DNA of 64,000 bases from F23-D06 sp963603365 (GCA_963603365.1 CAVCMI010000036.1:1-64000); one strand, 5' to 3'. Positions 26,320 through 35,181 are shown, counted from the stretch's first letter. Notes: generated from the letters alone by a model not told the origin. Numbers and translations: made by a program.

Positions 26320-27192
26320 TCACAGCATCACCTCTTCGTAGTCTTTTTTGAACCAGGTCAACTGCCTTTTGGCATAGCGGCGCGTGTGCGTCTTTATGTC
26401 CTCAACCGCCTTCCCGAGGGTGCACTTCCCTTCCATAAAGGCAAACAACTCTTTGTAACCCACAGTATTGAGTGCGTTCAGGGTGCGGTAGGGGTACAAG
26501 GCCCGCGCCTCTTCTAACAATCCCGCCTCCATCATCCTGTCAACGCGCTGCCCGATGCGGTCAAACAACACCGGGCGCGGCCGGTTCAAATAGCGTTTCA
26601 CGATGTGGAAGCTGCGCTGCTGCACAGTCTGCCGCAAACACGACGAGTAAGGCTTCCCGACTTGCAGACTTACCTCCACCGCCCGCATCATCCGTTTGTG
26701 GTCGTTGTGGTTCACCCTTCCGTAAAAAACAGGGTCAAGCACCGAGAGTTGGGCGCGCAGGGCTTCGATTCCGCTTTGCAAGAACAGACGAGTCACATAC
26801 TGACGTATCGCCGGGTCCGGGTCGGGCAGTTCGTCAATGCCGCTGCAAACGGCCTCGATGTACTGCGGACTGCCGCCGGTCATGACGACCACCGGGTGCT
26901 GCAAAAAAAGCGTCTCCAAGAGTTCGAGCGCCTGGCTCTCGAACATAGAGACGTTGTAATAGTCGTGGATGGAAAGGTTTCCGATGAAATAGTGCGGCAC
27001 GCGTGCAAGTTCTTCAGCGGCAGGGGCGGCCGTGCCTATTTTCATCTCCCGGAACATCTGGCGCGAGTCGGCTGACAATATCGGCGCTCCCAGCTTCTCC
27101 GCCAGGCTGATTGTGTAATCCGTTTTGCCTACTGCGGTGGGGCCGGTGATCACCAAAAGCGTCCTGTCAGTATTCGCCGGGCGCAAAGTCAT
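26320..27192 (-). CDS. miaA: tRNA dimethylallyltransferase
   Basis: MiaA adds an isopentenyl group to A37 of tRNAs that read UNN codons. The 290-residue protein has the P-loop ITGPTAVGKTD, the SADSRQMF block, the TGGSPQYI substrate region and the C-terminal RRYAKRQLTWFKKD. Its ATG lies 26 bases inside the upstream pRiA4b-ORF3-like gene, so translation is probably coupled. Expression may start at the yebC promoter. Confidence 0.95.
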   Translation of the reverse strand: MTLRPANTDRTLLVITGPTAVGKTDYTISLAEKLGAPILSADSRQMFREMKIGTAAPAAEELARVPHYFIGNLSIHDYYNVSMFESQALELLETLFLQHPVVVMTGGSPQYIEAVCSGIDELPDPDPAIRQYVTRLFLQSGIEALRAQLSVLDPVFYGRVNHNDHKRMMRAVEVSLQVGKPYSSCLRQTVQQRSFHIVKRYLNRPRPVLFDRIGQRVDRMMEAGLLEEARALYPYRTLNALNTVGYKELFAFMEGKCTLGKAVEDIKTHTRRYAKRQLTWFKKDYEEVML

Positions 27193-27763
27193 TCAGATTC
27201 TCAAAATCCTCGTCGTTGTAACCCCCGTCGCAATAGTCGTCATCGTCATCTTCGATGTCATCCTCAAAATCAGGGTCTTCGGGGTTGGGAAAGTCCGAGG
27301 CTTTCAACTGCTCCGGTATTTCCATAGCCTTGTACGTGCAACGCGGGAACAACGACGCATCGTCAGCCTGAAGCACTTTCTGAAGCTCGAGATAGAAAAC
27401 TTTAGGGTTCATAAAGTCGTATTCGTACAAGATGTGCTGATGGGGGTCGGTGATGAAGCTCTTCAGTACGGCATTTCTCATGACAAACTTGGGCAAATGG
27501 CTCTTCATGCTGAAAGAGTCCTCCTCGTCGTACTCGGGCGTCTCCACGTCCTCCTCCTCCGAGGTGTCCATAAGCGTTATCTCTTTCTGCTTGTTCCACT
27601 TAGGATCACAGATGGCAAATGAAGCGAACTCATTGCCTTTCAGTCCGATACATTCATAAAGGATCTTGTGCAAAGACTCGAAATTGTCGTTGGCGAGTAT
27701 CTCAACATCCCGCACGAAGTCTTCGACTGCATCGTAATAAACACGGAACTTGTAGTAATACAT
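27167..27763 (-). CDS. pRiA4b ORF-3-like (TnpR-like) protein
   Basis: The 198-residue protein starts YYYKFRVYYDAVEDFVRDVEI and shows the fold-like pattern of the plasmid pRiA4b ORF-3 family (PF07929), including YECIGLKGNEFASFAI and the DPHQHILYEYDF block. The tail from about residue 165 is very acidic (DDIEDDDDDYCDGG). The biochemical role is unknown. No transposase lies near, so the mobile-element name carries no meaning here. It overlaps miaA by 26 bases and follows yebC by 41. Confidence 0.8.
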   Translation of the reverse strand: MYYYKFRVYYDAVEDFVRDVEILANDNFESLHKILYECIGLKGNEFASFAICDPKWNKQKEITLMDTSEEEDVETPEYDEEDSFSMKSHLPKFVMRNAVLKSFITDPHQHILYEYDFMNPKVFYLELQKVLQADDASLFPRCTYKAMEIPEQLKASDFPNPEDPDFEDDIEDDDDDYCDGGYNDEDFENLNDFAPGEY

Positions 27764-27804
27764 AATGTTTGGTGTGTTTGCAATTAAAAACCTGATCAGT
27801 TACC

Positions 27805-28533
27805 CTACTCTTCAGCCGCTTCGGGTTCTTCCATATTATGGTAGACATTGGTGACATCCTCGTCCTCGTTGATCTTGTCGAGGAGTTTGTTCACCTCAGC
27901 GCGCTGTTCGTCGTTGAGCGTCTTCAGTTCTTTTGGAATACGGTCGAAGCGGAAACTCTTGATTTCGAATTTATTGTCTTCCAAATACTTCTGTATTGCT
28001 CCAAACGACTGGAATTCGGCCATCACGATAACTTCCTCGTCGTCGGCGTCCACTTCGGCGTCAAAGTCCATCATGGCCAGTTCAAACTCTTCCATATCGA
28101 GTTCAGGGGTGCGTGCTATTGTAAAGATGCTTTTATGGTCAAACAGGAAGTCGAGCATGCCGGAGGTGCCCAGCGATCCGCCAAGTTTGTTGAAATAGCT
28201 TCTGATGTTGGCGACGGTACGCTGGTTGTTGTCGGTAGCGGCCTCGATCATAATGGCGATGCCGTGAGGCCCGCGTCCTTCGTAAACCATCTCTTTGTAG
28301 TCAGAGGTGTCTTTCTCGAATGCACGCTTGATGGCACGGTCCACATTGTCCTTCGGCATGTTCTCGTTTTTGGCTGTCTGTATCAGCAGGCGCAATTTAG
28401 AGTTCTGGTCCGGGTCGGGGCCGCCGGCCTTTGCTGCCATCGTGATTTCCTTCCCAAGGCGGGTGAATGTACGTGCCAAGTATGCGTTACGTTTGAAGAT
28501 TCTTGCTTTGCGGTATTCAAATGCTCTTCCCAT
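27805..28533 (-). CDS. YebC/TACO1 family protein
   Basis: The 242-residue protein matches YebC/PmpR throughout: GRAFEYRKARIFKRNAYLARTF in the N-terminal domain, NMPKDNVDRAIKRA, and YEGRGPHGIAIMIEAATDN. The family was first read as a transcription regulator. Recent work shows that members promote translation of proline stretches on the ribosome, as mitochondrial TACO1 does. A -7 element lies at 28639-28646. The divergent neighbour encodes a prolyl-tRNA editing protein. Confidence 0.93.
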   Translation of the reverse strand: MGRAFEYRKARIFKRNAYLARTFTRLGKEITMAAKAGGPDPDQNSKLRLLIQTAKNENMPKDNVDRAIKRAFEKDTSDYKEMVYEGRGPHGIAIMIEAATDNNQRTVANIRSYFNKLGGSLGTSGMLDFLFDHKSIFTIARTPELDMEEFELAMMDFDAEVDADDEEVIVMAEFQSFGAIQKYLEDNKFEIKSFRFDRIPKELKTLNDEQRAEVNKLLDKINEDEDVTNVYHNMEEPEAAEE

Positions 28534-28638
28534 ATTAGTAATTGTTATGCATGTTGTTTTTTAATAATTGTCTGTTTTGTTCCCGGACGTGTCCGGAAGA
28601 TTGCCGTAAGGCATCCGCACCATACGAGTTGTCGGCGG

Positions 28639-28646
28639 CAAAAGTA
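28639..28646 (-). promoter_or_regulatory. -7 promoter element for yebC
   Basis: The minus strand reads TACTTTTG then CCGCC, about 105 bases upstream of the yebC ATG and 45 bases from the divergent -7 element at 28692. Confidence 0.6.
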
Positions 28647-28691
28647 CTAAAAAAAGATGTTGGGGAGAACAAGGGAAGTCCGAAAAAAGGA

Positions 28692-28699
28692 TACTTTTG
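28692..28699 (+). promoter_or_regulatory. -7 promoter element for the prolyl-tRNA editing gene
   Basis: TACTTTTG followed by CGCC lies 36 bases before the chosen ATG at 28736. Confidence 0.6.
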
Positions 28700-28735
28700 C
28701 GCCGTTTTTTAAAACAGCCTGAAAAATAATTGGAT

Positions 28736-29269
28736 ATGTTCTACGTGAGCGACAAGATGACAACGCCTCCGGCGGTTTTCGAGAACCCTCTGCAAGAAAA
28801 GGTTTACAAACTGTTTGAGGAGCTGCAAGTTCCGTTTGAGCGTGTGGACACCGACCCGGGGATAACGATGGAGGACTGCCTCAGCATCGACAAAGGGATT
28901 GGCGGCAAAGTCGTAAAGTCCATATTCTTGTGCAACAGGCAGCAGACGCTTTTCTATCTGTATGTCACCCGGGGAGACAAGCCGTTTGTCACCAAAGAGT
29001 TCGGTCAGGCCTTAGGCATTCCGCGCGTATCTTTCGCACCGGCTGGCAAACTGTTGGAGATTGCCGGCACGGAACACGGCGCCGCCACGGTGCTGAGCGC
29101 ATGCCTTGAGTCTGCCCGTGACGTAACATTTGTCATGGACCGCGACATTGTCGGAAACGAACACTACTGCTGCTCTGACGGCACCGTCAACTGTTTCATC
29201 AAAATCAAGACGGCCGACCTGCTCAATCGTTTCCTGCCGGCGTGCGGCCACGAACTGATTGTCATTTAG
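28736..29269 (+). CDS. Prolyl-tRNA editing protein (ProX/YbaK-like)
   Basis: A free-standing editing domain that hydrolyses mischarged Ala-tRNA(Pro) or Cys-tRNA(Pro). The protein is 177 residues long, with GGKVVKSIFLCNRQQ (the catalytic Lys region), FVTKEFGQALGIPRVSFA and a C-terminal HYCCSDGT. The family subtype, ProXp-ala or PrdX, cannot be fixed by eye. I take the ATG at 28736; a TTG at 28730 and an ATG at 28757 are alternatives. It is divergent from yebC and convergent with ruvC. Confidence 0.88.
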   Translation: MFYVSDKMTTPPAVFENPLQEKVYKLFEELQVPFERVDTDPGITMEDCLSIDKGIGGKVVKSIFLCNRQQTLFYLYVTRGDKPFVTKEFGQALGIPRVSFAPAGKLLEIAGTEHGAATVLSACLESARDVTFVMDRDIVGNEHYCCSDGTVNCFIKIKTADLLNRFLPACGHELIVI

Positions 29270-29282
29270 GCAAAACGTATCC

Positions 29283-29879
29283 CTACCGTACTATCCTTTT
29301 CTCATTGTCGAGGATAAACGACTTCCAGCTGCTGGACTTGCGGCTGCATCCTGTCTTGAGCATGGGGCTGCATTGCAGATGGTGGCACACGGCCGCGGCA
29401 AGCGCGTCGGTAGCATCCAGAAAAACCGGAAGGTCGTCAAGCGGGTACATGTGACCGAGCATCGCCGCAACCTGCTCTTTGGCTGCATTGCCGTTGCCCG
29501 TAATCGACATCTTTATCTTGCGCGGCTCATATTCAAACACCTCCATCCCGGCATGCAGGCATACGGCTATCACTATGCCCTGCGCCCGTCCTAATTTGAG
29601 CATCGACTGTACATTTTTTCCGTAAAAAGGAGCCTCAATGGCCAATATGTCGGGCTGATACTGCTCTATAAGGGCGGAAGTACGCTCAAAAACATGCTTC
29701 AGCTTGGCATAATGATCCGCAAGGCCTTTCATCTGCACCACGCCGACAGCCTCCACCTCCGACTTGTTTAGTTTAGTGTTGAGCACGGCATACCCCATCA
29801 CGGCAGTTCCGGGGTCAATGCCGAGAATCTTGTGCGCTATTGTCACCTCCTCTTTCTCCATCTCTTTCACCATTGTCAT
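29283..29879 (-). CDS. ruvC: Holliday junction endonuclease RuvC
   Basis: RuvC cuts Holliday junctions with RuvAB. The acidic active site is visible: GIDPGTAVMGY (first Asp), LAIEAPF (Glu) and DATDALAAAV (late Asp pair). The length is 198 residues, compared with about 173 in E. coli; the extra residues are an N-terminal extension (start MTMVKEMEKEEV) and a basic C-terminal tail. Its ATG overlaps the stop of the upstream retropepsin-like gene, so the two are translationally coupled. Confidence 0.95.
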   Translation of the reverse strand: MTMVKEMEKEEVTIAHKILGIDPGTAVMGYAVLNTKLNKSEVEAVGVVQMKGLADHYAKLKHVFERTSALIEQYQPDILAIEAPFYGKNVQSMLKLGRAQGIVIAVCLHAGMEVFEYEPRKIKMSITGNGNAAKEQVAAMLGHMYPLDDLPVFLDATDALAAAVCHHLQCSPMLKTGCSRKSSSWKSFILDNEKRIVR

Positions 29880-30304
29880 TCCTCAAAGCTGAACAGATTA
29901 AGCCTGAAATCGATAACGGCATGGTGGCGCACCAGGAAATCGCTGCCCAGAATCATCTGCACAGGCTTTCGGCGCAGGCGACGGTATGCCTCATTGATAT
30001 AGGTAAAGTCAACCAACGCAACATTCTCATAGCAGGGAAGCGAAAACCTGCCGATACGGAAACCGGGGACATCGGCGGTAAACACGGAAAAGTCATCGCC
30101 TCCGATGCCAGCCGTGATGCCGTCGTGCCTTTGGGGCTGAACTGCAGGCATTGCCTGTTCAAGGAAAGCCTTGTCGAGGCAGCTGCGCGAGGCCCCGGTG
30201 TCGAGCACTATGCGTATAGGCTGTCCGCACGCCTTGCCACGTATGAGCGCATGATAGTTGCCTTTTTCAAGTTGCATCAGCTTGACGTTCGTTTTATACA
30301 CCAT
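29876..30304 (-). CDS. Retropepsin-like aspartyl protease
   Basis: The 142-residue protein carries one active-site motif, VLDTGASRSC, plus the flap-like GGDDFSVFTADVPGF and the C-terminal hydrophobic-Gly motif MILGSDFLVRH. This is the single-domain, dimerising retropepsin fold (clan AA). No signal peptide or membrane segment is visible, so it should act in the cytoplasm. Its stop overlaps the ruvC ATG. It lies 21 bases after corA. Substrates are unknown. Confidence 0.85.
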   Translation of the reverse strand: MVYKTNVKLMQLEKGNYHALIRGKACGQPIRIVLDTGASRSCLDKAFLEQAMPAVQPQRHDGITAGIGGDDFSVFTADVPGFRIGRFSLPCYENVALVDFTYINEAYRRLRRKPVQMILGSDFLVRHHAVIDFRLNLFSFEE

Positions 30305-30325
30305 ATCAGCAGACCGTTGTTCAGA

Positions 30326-31237
30326 TTACAGCCAATGTTTCTTGATAAAAAAGAGAACAAGGATCAAGACAATCACGGCGCAGAAGCCGGTAACTATCAG
30401 AAACGCATAGGGGGAATCTGCCAGCGGAAGATGCATATTCATGCCGTACAGTCCGCTGATGAAAGTCAACGGCAGCACAATAGTGGATATGATGGTAAGC
30501 ATCCGCATAATCTCATTCGTCTTGTTCGTCTGCAACGAATCGAACGTATTGGAAAGCCCCTCCACCAATTCGCCGTAGTCGTCAATCATGTCCCACATTT
30601 TCTGGTAAAAGTCGAGGATGTTGCCCCAGTATTCCTCCATGTCGTCGGCAAATCCCTTGATTTCGCCTGACTCGAACTTGTTGAAAAGCCTCAGCTGGGG
30701 GCGGAACATCGTGTTTATCTGGATGATGTTTTTACGGAAACGGGAAATCTGTTCGATGATCTTCTCCGACTTGCTGCTGAACAGTTCGCGGCTGATGTAA
30801 TCGATTTCGGTGCCCATACGTTCCACCAGCAGGAACGTCTCCTTCATCATCCGGTAAAGGATATGGTAGAGCGTCGCGTCGCTGGTGCCGCTTATGTCGT
30901 CCTCGTCTTCGGGTTCCGGGTTGATTTTGCAATAGTTGAACAGTTCTTGCACCACATAGTGGGAGTTGCCTACGGTAATCAGGTAGTCTTGGCCCCAGAA
31001 AATCTTCGTCTCTTCGGTTTTCACCAGCCGTGTCCGTTTGTCCTGCATCGGGAAATGGAGCACCAGGAAATAATAGTCGTCATATTCGTCGATTTTAGGA
31101 CGTTGAACAAAACTGGAACAGTCCTCGATGTCCAGCGGATGGAAATGGAAGTTGTCTCGCAGGAAATCCAGGTCCTCGACCGTTGGATTGGTGACATGAT
31201 GCCACTTAAAGGTGCCGAAATCAATCGTGTCAACCAT
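30326..31237 (-). CDS. corA: CorA-type Mg2+/Co2+ transporter
   Basis: A pentameric inner-membrane channel of 303 residues, with a large cytoplasmic domain and two C-terminal helices (about 245-266 and 278-298). The pore motif GMN is present in SGLYGMNMHLPL. It heads a run corA, retropepsin-like gene, ruvC, with a -7 element at 31312-31319 upstream. Confidence 0.95.
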   Translation of the reverse strand: MVDTIDFGTFKWHHVTNPTVEDLDFLRDNFHFHPLDIEDCSSFVQRPKIDEYDDYYFLVLHFPMQDKRTRLVKTEETKIFWGQDYLITVGNSHYVVQELFNYCKINPEPEDEDDISGTSDATLYHILYRMMKETFLLVERMGTEIDYISRELFSSKSEKIIEQISRFRKNIIQINTMFRPQLRLFNKFESGEIKGFADDMEEYWGNILDFYQKMWDMIDDYGELVEGLSNTFDSLQTNKTNEIMRMLTIISTIVLPLTFISGLYGMNMHLPLADSPYAFLIVTGFCAVIVLILVLFFIKKHWL

Positions 31238-31311
31238 ACTTATAACCTCCTTTCTTCTACCGGATTAACAATTAAAAGACTACATTGTGCTATAGATTAA
31301 CGAAGCGGTTG

Positions 31312-31319
31312 CAAAAATA
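31312..31319 (-). promoter_or_regulatory. -7 promoter element for corA
   Basis: The minus strand reads TATTTTTG then CAACC, about 74 bases before the corA ATG and just past the nitroreductase stop. Confidence 0.6.
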
Positions 31320-31343
31320 CAAAAAAGACAGAAACCCGCAAGG

Positions 31344-32102
31344 TCAGAATCCCTGCTCTTTCAGAGCCTCGGCCAGCACTGTCGAGAAAAACTCGTTGTC
31401 TTTCTTGACATAGCGTTTTTTTGTGAAGATCTGGGCAAGGTTTGGCAGTTTGTTCTCCTCAAGCAGCCTTTCAGTCTCTGCGGAGCTCTCGATCTCGCGA
31501 TAGGCTTCGTCGATGCGTTCGCGGTCATAGTCGCGGTAAACCTCGCGGTGCACCAGCGTCTGCACGGGCAGTTTGCGGGTAAGCGCAGGCTTATATGCAG
31601 GGTATCCCATCGTAACGCAGGCTACCGGGATGACATGCTTGGGAAGTTTCAGGATCCGTATGAAATCCTTGACATTGAACGTGACCGTGCCGAGCCAGCA
31701 AAGGCCGAGCCCGAAGGCTTCAGCGGCAACGCAGGCGTTCTGTGCAGCGATGAGCGCGTCGGTGACAGCCCATTGGTAGCCTTGCAGGTTGCCGTAAGAG
31801 TCCGTTTCTGCCTCGCGGAACTCGCAATAGCGGTCAAAGCGGTGGAAGTCGGCGCAGAAAGTAAGCATCAGCGGCGCCTTCGTAGCCATCGGCTGGTTGA
31901 AATGATATGGGGCAAGCTGCTGTTTCATAGCCTCGTCCTCCGTCACGATGATGCTGAAAAGCTGCATGTTTCCCATCGTAGATCCGCTGCAGGCGGCTTT
32001 GAGTATGCAGTCGAGGGTCTCTTTCTCCACCTTGCGGTCTTCATATTCGCGGACGCTCACATGGCTGTACAGCGTCTCTAATGTTTCATTCATGTTCTGC
32101 AT
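31344..32102 (-). CDS. Nitroreductase family FMN oxidoreductase (NfsA/FRP-like)
   Basis: The protein is 252 residues long with the nitroreductase pattern: SHVSVREYEDRKVEKETLDCILKAA, the FMN-binding SGSTMGNMQLF and the late GLGLCWLGT. It probably reduces flavin, nitro or quinone compounds with NAD(P)H. The frame is open to an ATG at 32162, but the -7 element at 32177-32184 would leave almost no leader there. I chose 32102 (32093 also possible). It is divergent from pckA. Confidence 0.88.
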   Translation of the reverse strand: MQNMNETLETLYSHVSVREYEDRKVEKETLDCILKAACSGSTMGNMQLFSIIVTEDEAMKQQLAPYHFNQPMATKAPLMLTFCADFHRFDRYCEFREAETDSYGNLQGYQWAVTDALIAAQNACVAAEAFGLGLCWLGTVTFNVKDFIRILKLPKHVIPVACVTMGYPAYKPALTRKLPVQTLVHREVYRDYDRERIDEAYREIESSAETERLLEENKLPNLAQIFTKKRYVKKDNEFFSTVLAEALKEQGF

Positions 32103-32176
32103 TGCGGTATCCGGTTGTTTATTATACAAATTATGTATGCGCCGGGACAGTACCTTGAGCATCAGCCCGACGGCGG

Positions 32177-32184
32177 CAAAAATA
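32177..32184 (-). promoter_or_regulatory. -7 promoter element for the nitroreductase gene
   Basis: The minus strand reads TATTTTTG then CCGCC. It lies 25 bases from the divergent pckA element and argues for a start at 32102 or 32093. Confidence 0.65.
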
Positions 32185-32208
32185 CAAAAAACACACTTGT
32201 TTTTTTGC

Positions 32209-32216
32209 TATCTTTG
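32209..32216 (+). promoter_or_regulatory. -7 promoter element for pckA
   Basis: TATCTTTG followed by CTGCC lies 88 bases before the pckA ATG. A T-run just upstream may act as a weak spacer element. Confidence 0.7.
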
Positions 32217-32304
32217 CTGCCGATTTTAAACAGGCTTAAAAGCCGCATCACTGAAACGGAATCAACAAAATCAATTTCAATACATTTCTTAAAAACAACC
32301 TTTC

Positions 32305-33927
32305 ATGAAAGACCTTAAAGAACAGCTGGAAAAACTCGGGATTTCCAATCCTGTAGAGATTTATCACAATTTGTCTTACGACGAATTGTACTTGCACGAA
32401 ACCAACCCGGGACTGACAGGATACGAGAAGGCATACCTGACAAAGTCGGGCGCGCTATCCGTTGACACGGGCATATTCACCGGACGTTCGCCGAAAGACA
32501 AATACATTGTAAAAGACGAGAACACCAAAGACAACGTATGGTGGGCAGAGCCCGGCAAGAAAGGCTCCGACAACAAGCCTATCGACCAGAAGACCTGGGA
32601 GCGTCTCAAGGCTATCACCCAGAAGCAGCTTGCCGGCAAGAAAGTGTATGTCATGGACGGCTTTTGCGGCGCCAACGAGAACTCGCGCATGAAGGTCCGC
32701 TTCGTGTCAGAGGTGGCGTGGCAAGCCCATTTCGTGAAGAACATGTTCATCCGTCCTTCCGAAGAAGAGCTGAAAGACTTCGACCCGGACTTTGTCGTGC
32801 TGAATGCCGGCAAGACCACCAACCCCGACTGGAAAGAGATGGGGCTGCACAGTGAAGTGTATGTCGCCTTCAACCTCACCGAAAAGATGGCGCTCATCGG
32901 CGGCACCTGGTACGGCGGCGAGATGAAGAAAGGCATCTTCTCCGTCATGAACTATTTCTTGCCGCTGAAAGGCATGGCTGCCATGCATTGTTCTGCCAAC
33001 CAAGGGAAAGACGGCGACACCGCCATCTTCTTCGGGCTCTCCGGCACAGGCAAGACAACCTTGTCGACGGACCCGAACCGCGCGCTCATCGGTGACGACG
33101 AGCACGGCTGGGACGACGACGGCATATTCAACTTCGAAGGGGGCTGCTATGCCAAGTGCATCAACCTGAGCGAAGCCAAAGAACCCGACATTTTCCATGC
33201 CATCAAGCGCGACGCCCTGTTGGAGAACCTTGTGGTGGATGCCGAAGGCAATATCGACTTTGACTCTGCCGCCAAGACCGAGAACACACGCGTCTCCTAC
33301 CCCATCTACCACATCAGCAACATCGTGAAGCCCGTTTCGCGCGGCACGCACCCGAGCAAGATCATCTTCCTGTCGGCCGACGCTTTCGGCGTGCTTCCGC
33401 CCGTAGCCATTCTGAACCGCGAGCAGACCATGTACTATTACCTGAGCGGCTACACCGCCAAACTGGCCGGCACCGAACGCGGCATCGTCACGCCGCAGCC
33501 TACATTCTCGTCGTGCTTCGGAGCAGCATTCCTGCTGCTGCACCCCACAAAGTACGCTGAAGAACTGGCCCGGAAACTCGACCAGCACCACGCAACCGCC
33601 TATCTGGTGAACACGGGCTGGACCGGCGGCGGCTATGGAGTCGGAGAACGCATCTCCCTGAAAGCCACCCGCTCCATCATCACGGCTATCCTTAACGGCG
33701 AACTGCTGAACTGCGAAACCGAAATCGTGAGACCTTTCAACCTCAGCATTCCTAAACATGTCACCGGGGTCGACGACAGCATCCTCAACCCCGAGAACAG
33801 CTGGAGCGACAAGAAAGCCTACGCTGAAAACGCCAAGACCCTCGCCGCCTCTTTCATCTCGAATTTCGAGAACTTCAGCGACACCAAACAGGGCAAAGAA
33901 CTCATCCCTTACGGACCGCAACTCTAA
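32305..33927 (+). CDS. pckA: Phosphoenolpyruvate carboxykinase (ATP)
   Basis: The enzyme interconverts oxaloacetate + ATP and PEP + CO2 + ADP. In succinate-forming Bacteroidales it often runs toward oxaloacetate to fix CO2. The 540 residues carry GLSGTGKTTLST (kinase-1a P-loop), GDDEHGWDD (metal site) and TGRSPKDKYIV. It is followed by a strong terminator and has its own promoter. Confidence 0.98.
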   Translation: MKDLKEQLEKLGISNPVEIYHNLSYDELYLHETNPGLTGYEKAYLTKSGALSVDTGIFTGRSPKDKYIVKDENTKDNVWWAEPGKKGSDNKPIDQKTWERLKAITQKQLAGKKVYVMDGFCGANENSRMKVRFVSEVAWQAHFVKNMFIRPSEEELKDFDPDFVVLNAGKTTNPDWKEMGLHSEVYVAFNLTEKMALIGGTWYGGEMKKGIFSVMNYFLPLKGMAAMHCSANQGKDGDTAIFFGLSGTGKTTLSTDPNRALIGDDEHGWDDDGIFNFEGGCYAKCINLSEAKEPDIFHAIKRDALLENLVVDAEGNIDFDSAAKTENTRVSYPIYHISNIVKPVSRGTHPSKIIFLSADAFGVLPPVAILNREQTMYYYLSGYTAKLAGTERGIVTPQPTFSSCFGAAFLLLHPTKYAEELARKLDQHHATAYLVNTGWTGGGYGVGERISLKATRSIITAILNGELLNCETEIVRPFNLSIPKHVTGVDDSILNPENSWSDKKAYAENAKTLAASFISNFENFSDTKQGKELIPYGPQL

Positions 33928-33940
33928 TCGCGCTATCATA

Positions 33941-33984
33941 ACAGCCGGGCTCCCTCTCAGCAGGGGAAACCCGGCTGTTTTTTT
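33941..33984 (+). terminator. Terminator after pckA
   Basis: Stem ACAGCCGGG (33941-33949) with CCCGGCTGT (33970-33978), an inner CCCT/AGGG pairing, and a run of seven or more T. Confidence 0.92.
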
Positions 33985-34002
33985 GTCATCTTTTTTTTCT
34001 AA

Positions 34003-35181
34003 ATGAAAAGAGTTTTCCTGCATAAAAACAAAGAAAAATCCCTGTCGCGCTTTCATCCGTGGATATTCTCCGGTGCGATAGACCGAACTGAACACGGCAT
34101 CAGCAACGGCGACATTGTGGAAGTGTGCGACGCAGAGGGCAACTTCATGGCGACGGGACACTTCCACAACAGTTCAATCGCCATTCGCATATTCAGTTTT
34201 GAGCCCTGCGTACCAGACTACAATTTCTGGAAACAGAAAGCGGGACAGGCTCTGCAGCTCCGCACCGCACTTGGACTTGCCGGCAGCAAGGAGACCACTA
34301 TGTTCCGGCTCGTGAACGGCGAGGGCGACGGACTGCCCGGACTGGTCATCGACCTATACGGGGCACATGCCGTGCTGCAGTTCCACTCCATCGGCATGAG
34401 CCGGCTGAAAGAGACGTTCACACAAATCATAAAGGAACTGTTTCCCGACATACAGTCCATATTCAGCAAAAGCAGCCTTACCCTTGCCGACGGCGGCGGC
34501 GAGTGCTGCGACGAGCTTCTGTACGGCACAACAGAACCGACAATAGCCCTTGAAAACGGCATCCCCTTCCACATTGACATTGCCGGCGGACAGAAAACCG
34601 GCTTTTTCCTGGACCAGCGCGACAGCCGTGCCTTGGTCGGCAAATATGCGCACGGCCGCACCATGCTCAACATGTTCTGCTATTCGGGCGGCTTCTCCGC
34701 TTACGCGCTGCGTGGCGGAGCGCACCGGGTTGATTCCGTTGACATATCGAGGAAAGCCATCGACCTCACCAACCAGAACATCGCCCTCTTAGGCAAAAAC
34801 GCCGAAAGCCGCCACGCCTCCTACTGCGAAGATGTGTTCTCCTTTTTGGACCGGATGCCGCAAAGAAGATACGACCTCATCGTGCTTGACCCTCCCGCAT
34901 TCGCCAAGCATCAGCGCATCAAGGAACAGGGGCTGAAAGGATACCGCAACATCAACCGAAAGGCTCTCGAAAAAATATGTCCCGGAGGTCTGCTGTTCAC
35001 CTTTTCATGCTCGCAGGCCGTCAGTATGGACGACTTCAAGACCGTCGTTTTCTCTGCGGCCGCCATAGAACGCAAGAACATACGGGTACTCCACCACCTG
35101 CAACATGCCCCCGACCACGCTTACAGCATCTTCCACCCTGAAGGCAACTATCTGAAAGGGTTGCTGCTGTATGTGGAATGA
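34003..35181 (+). CDS. RlmI-like 23S rRNA methyltransferase (PUA domain)
   Basis: The 392-residue protein has an N-terminal PUA-like domain (1-75) and a class I SAM-dependent methyltransferase domain with MFCYSGGFSAYAL (SAM binding), LDPPAFAK (catalytic motif IV) and TFSCSQ. This matches RlmI/RlmK-type m5C rRNA methyltransferases; the exact target base cannot be told. It starts 18 bases after the pckA terminator, so it may be read by leakage. Confidence 0.88.
   Translation: MKRVFLHKNKEKSLSRFHPWIFSGAIDRTEHGISNGDIVEVCDAEGNFMATGHFHNSSIAIRIFSFEPCVPDYNFWKQKAGQALQLRTALGLAGSKETTMFRLVNGEGDGLPGLVIDLYGAHAVLQFHSIGMSRLKETFTQIIKELFPDIQSIFSKSSLTLADGGGECCDELLYGTTEPTIALENGIPFHIDIAGGQKTGFFLDQRDSRALVGKYAHGRTMLNMFCYSGGFSAYALRGGAHRVDSVDISRKAIDLTNQNIALLGKNAESRHASYCEDVFSFLDRMPQRRYDLIVLDPPAFAKHQRIKEQGLKGYRNINRKALEKICPGGLLFTFSCSQAVSMDDFKTVVFSAAAIERKNIRVLHHLQHAPDHAYSIFHPEGNYLKGLLLYVE

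Noticed and set aside
27167..27763. Insertion-sequence passenger gene
   Set aside because: The family name refers to a transposon, but there are no terminal repeats or transposase nearby and the gene overlaps miaA like a resident gene.
32707..34167. Long minus-strand open frame of 486 codons
   Set aside because: It is antisense to pckA and runs through its terminator; no family features.
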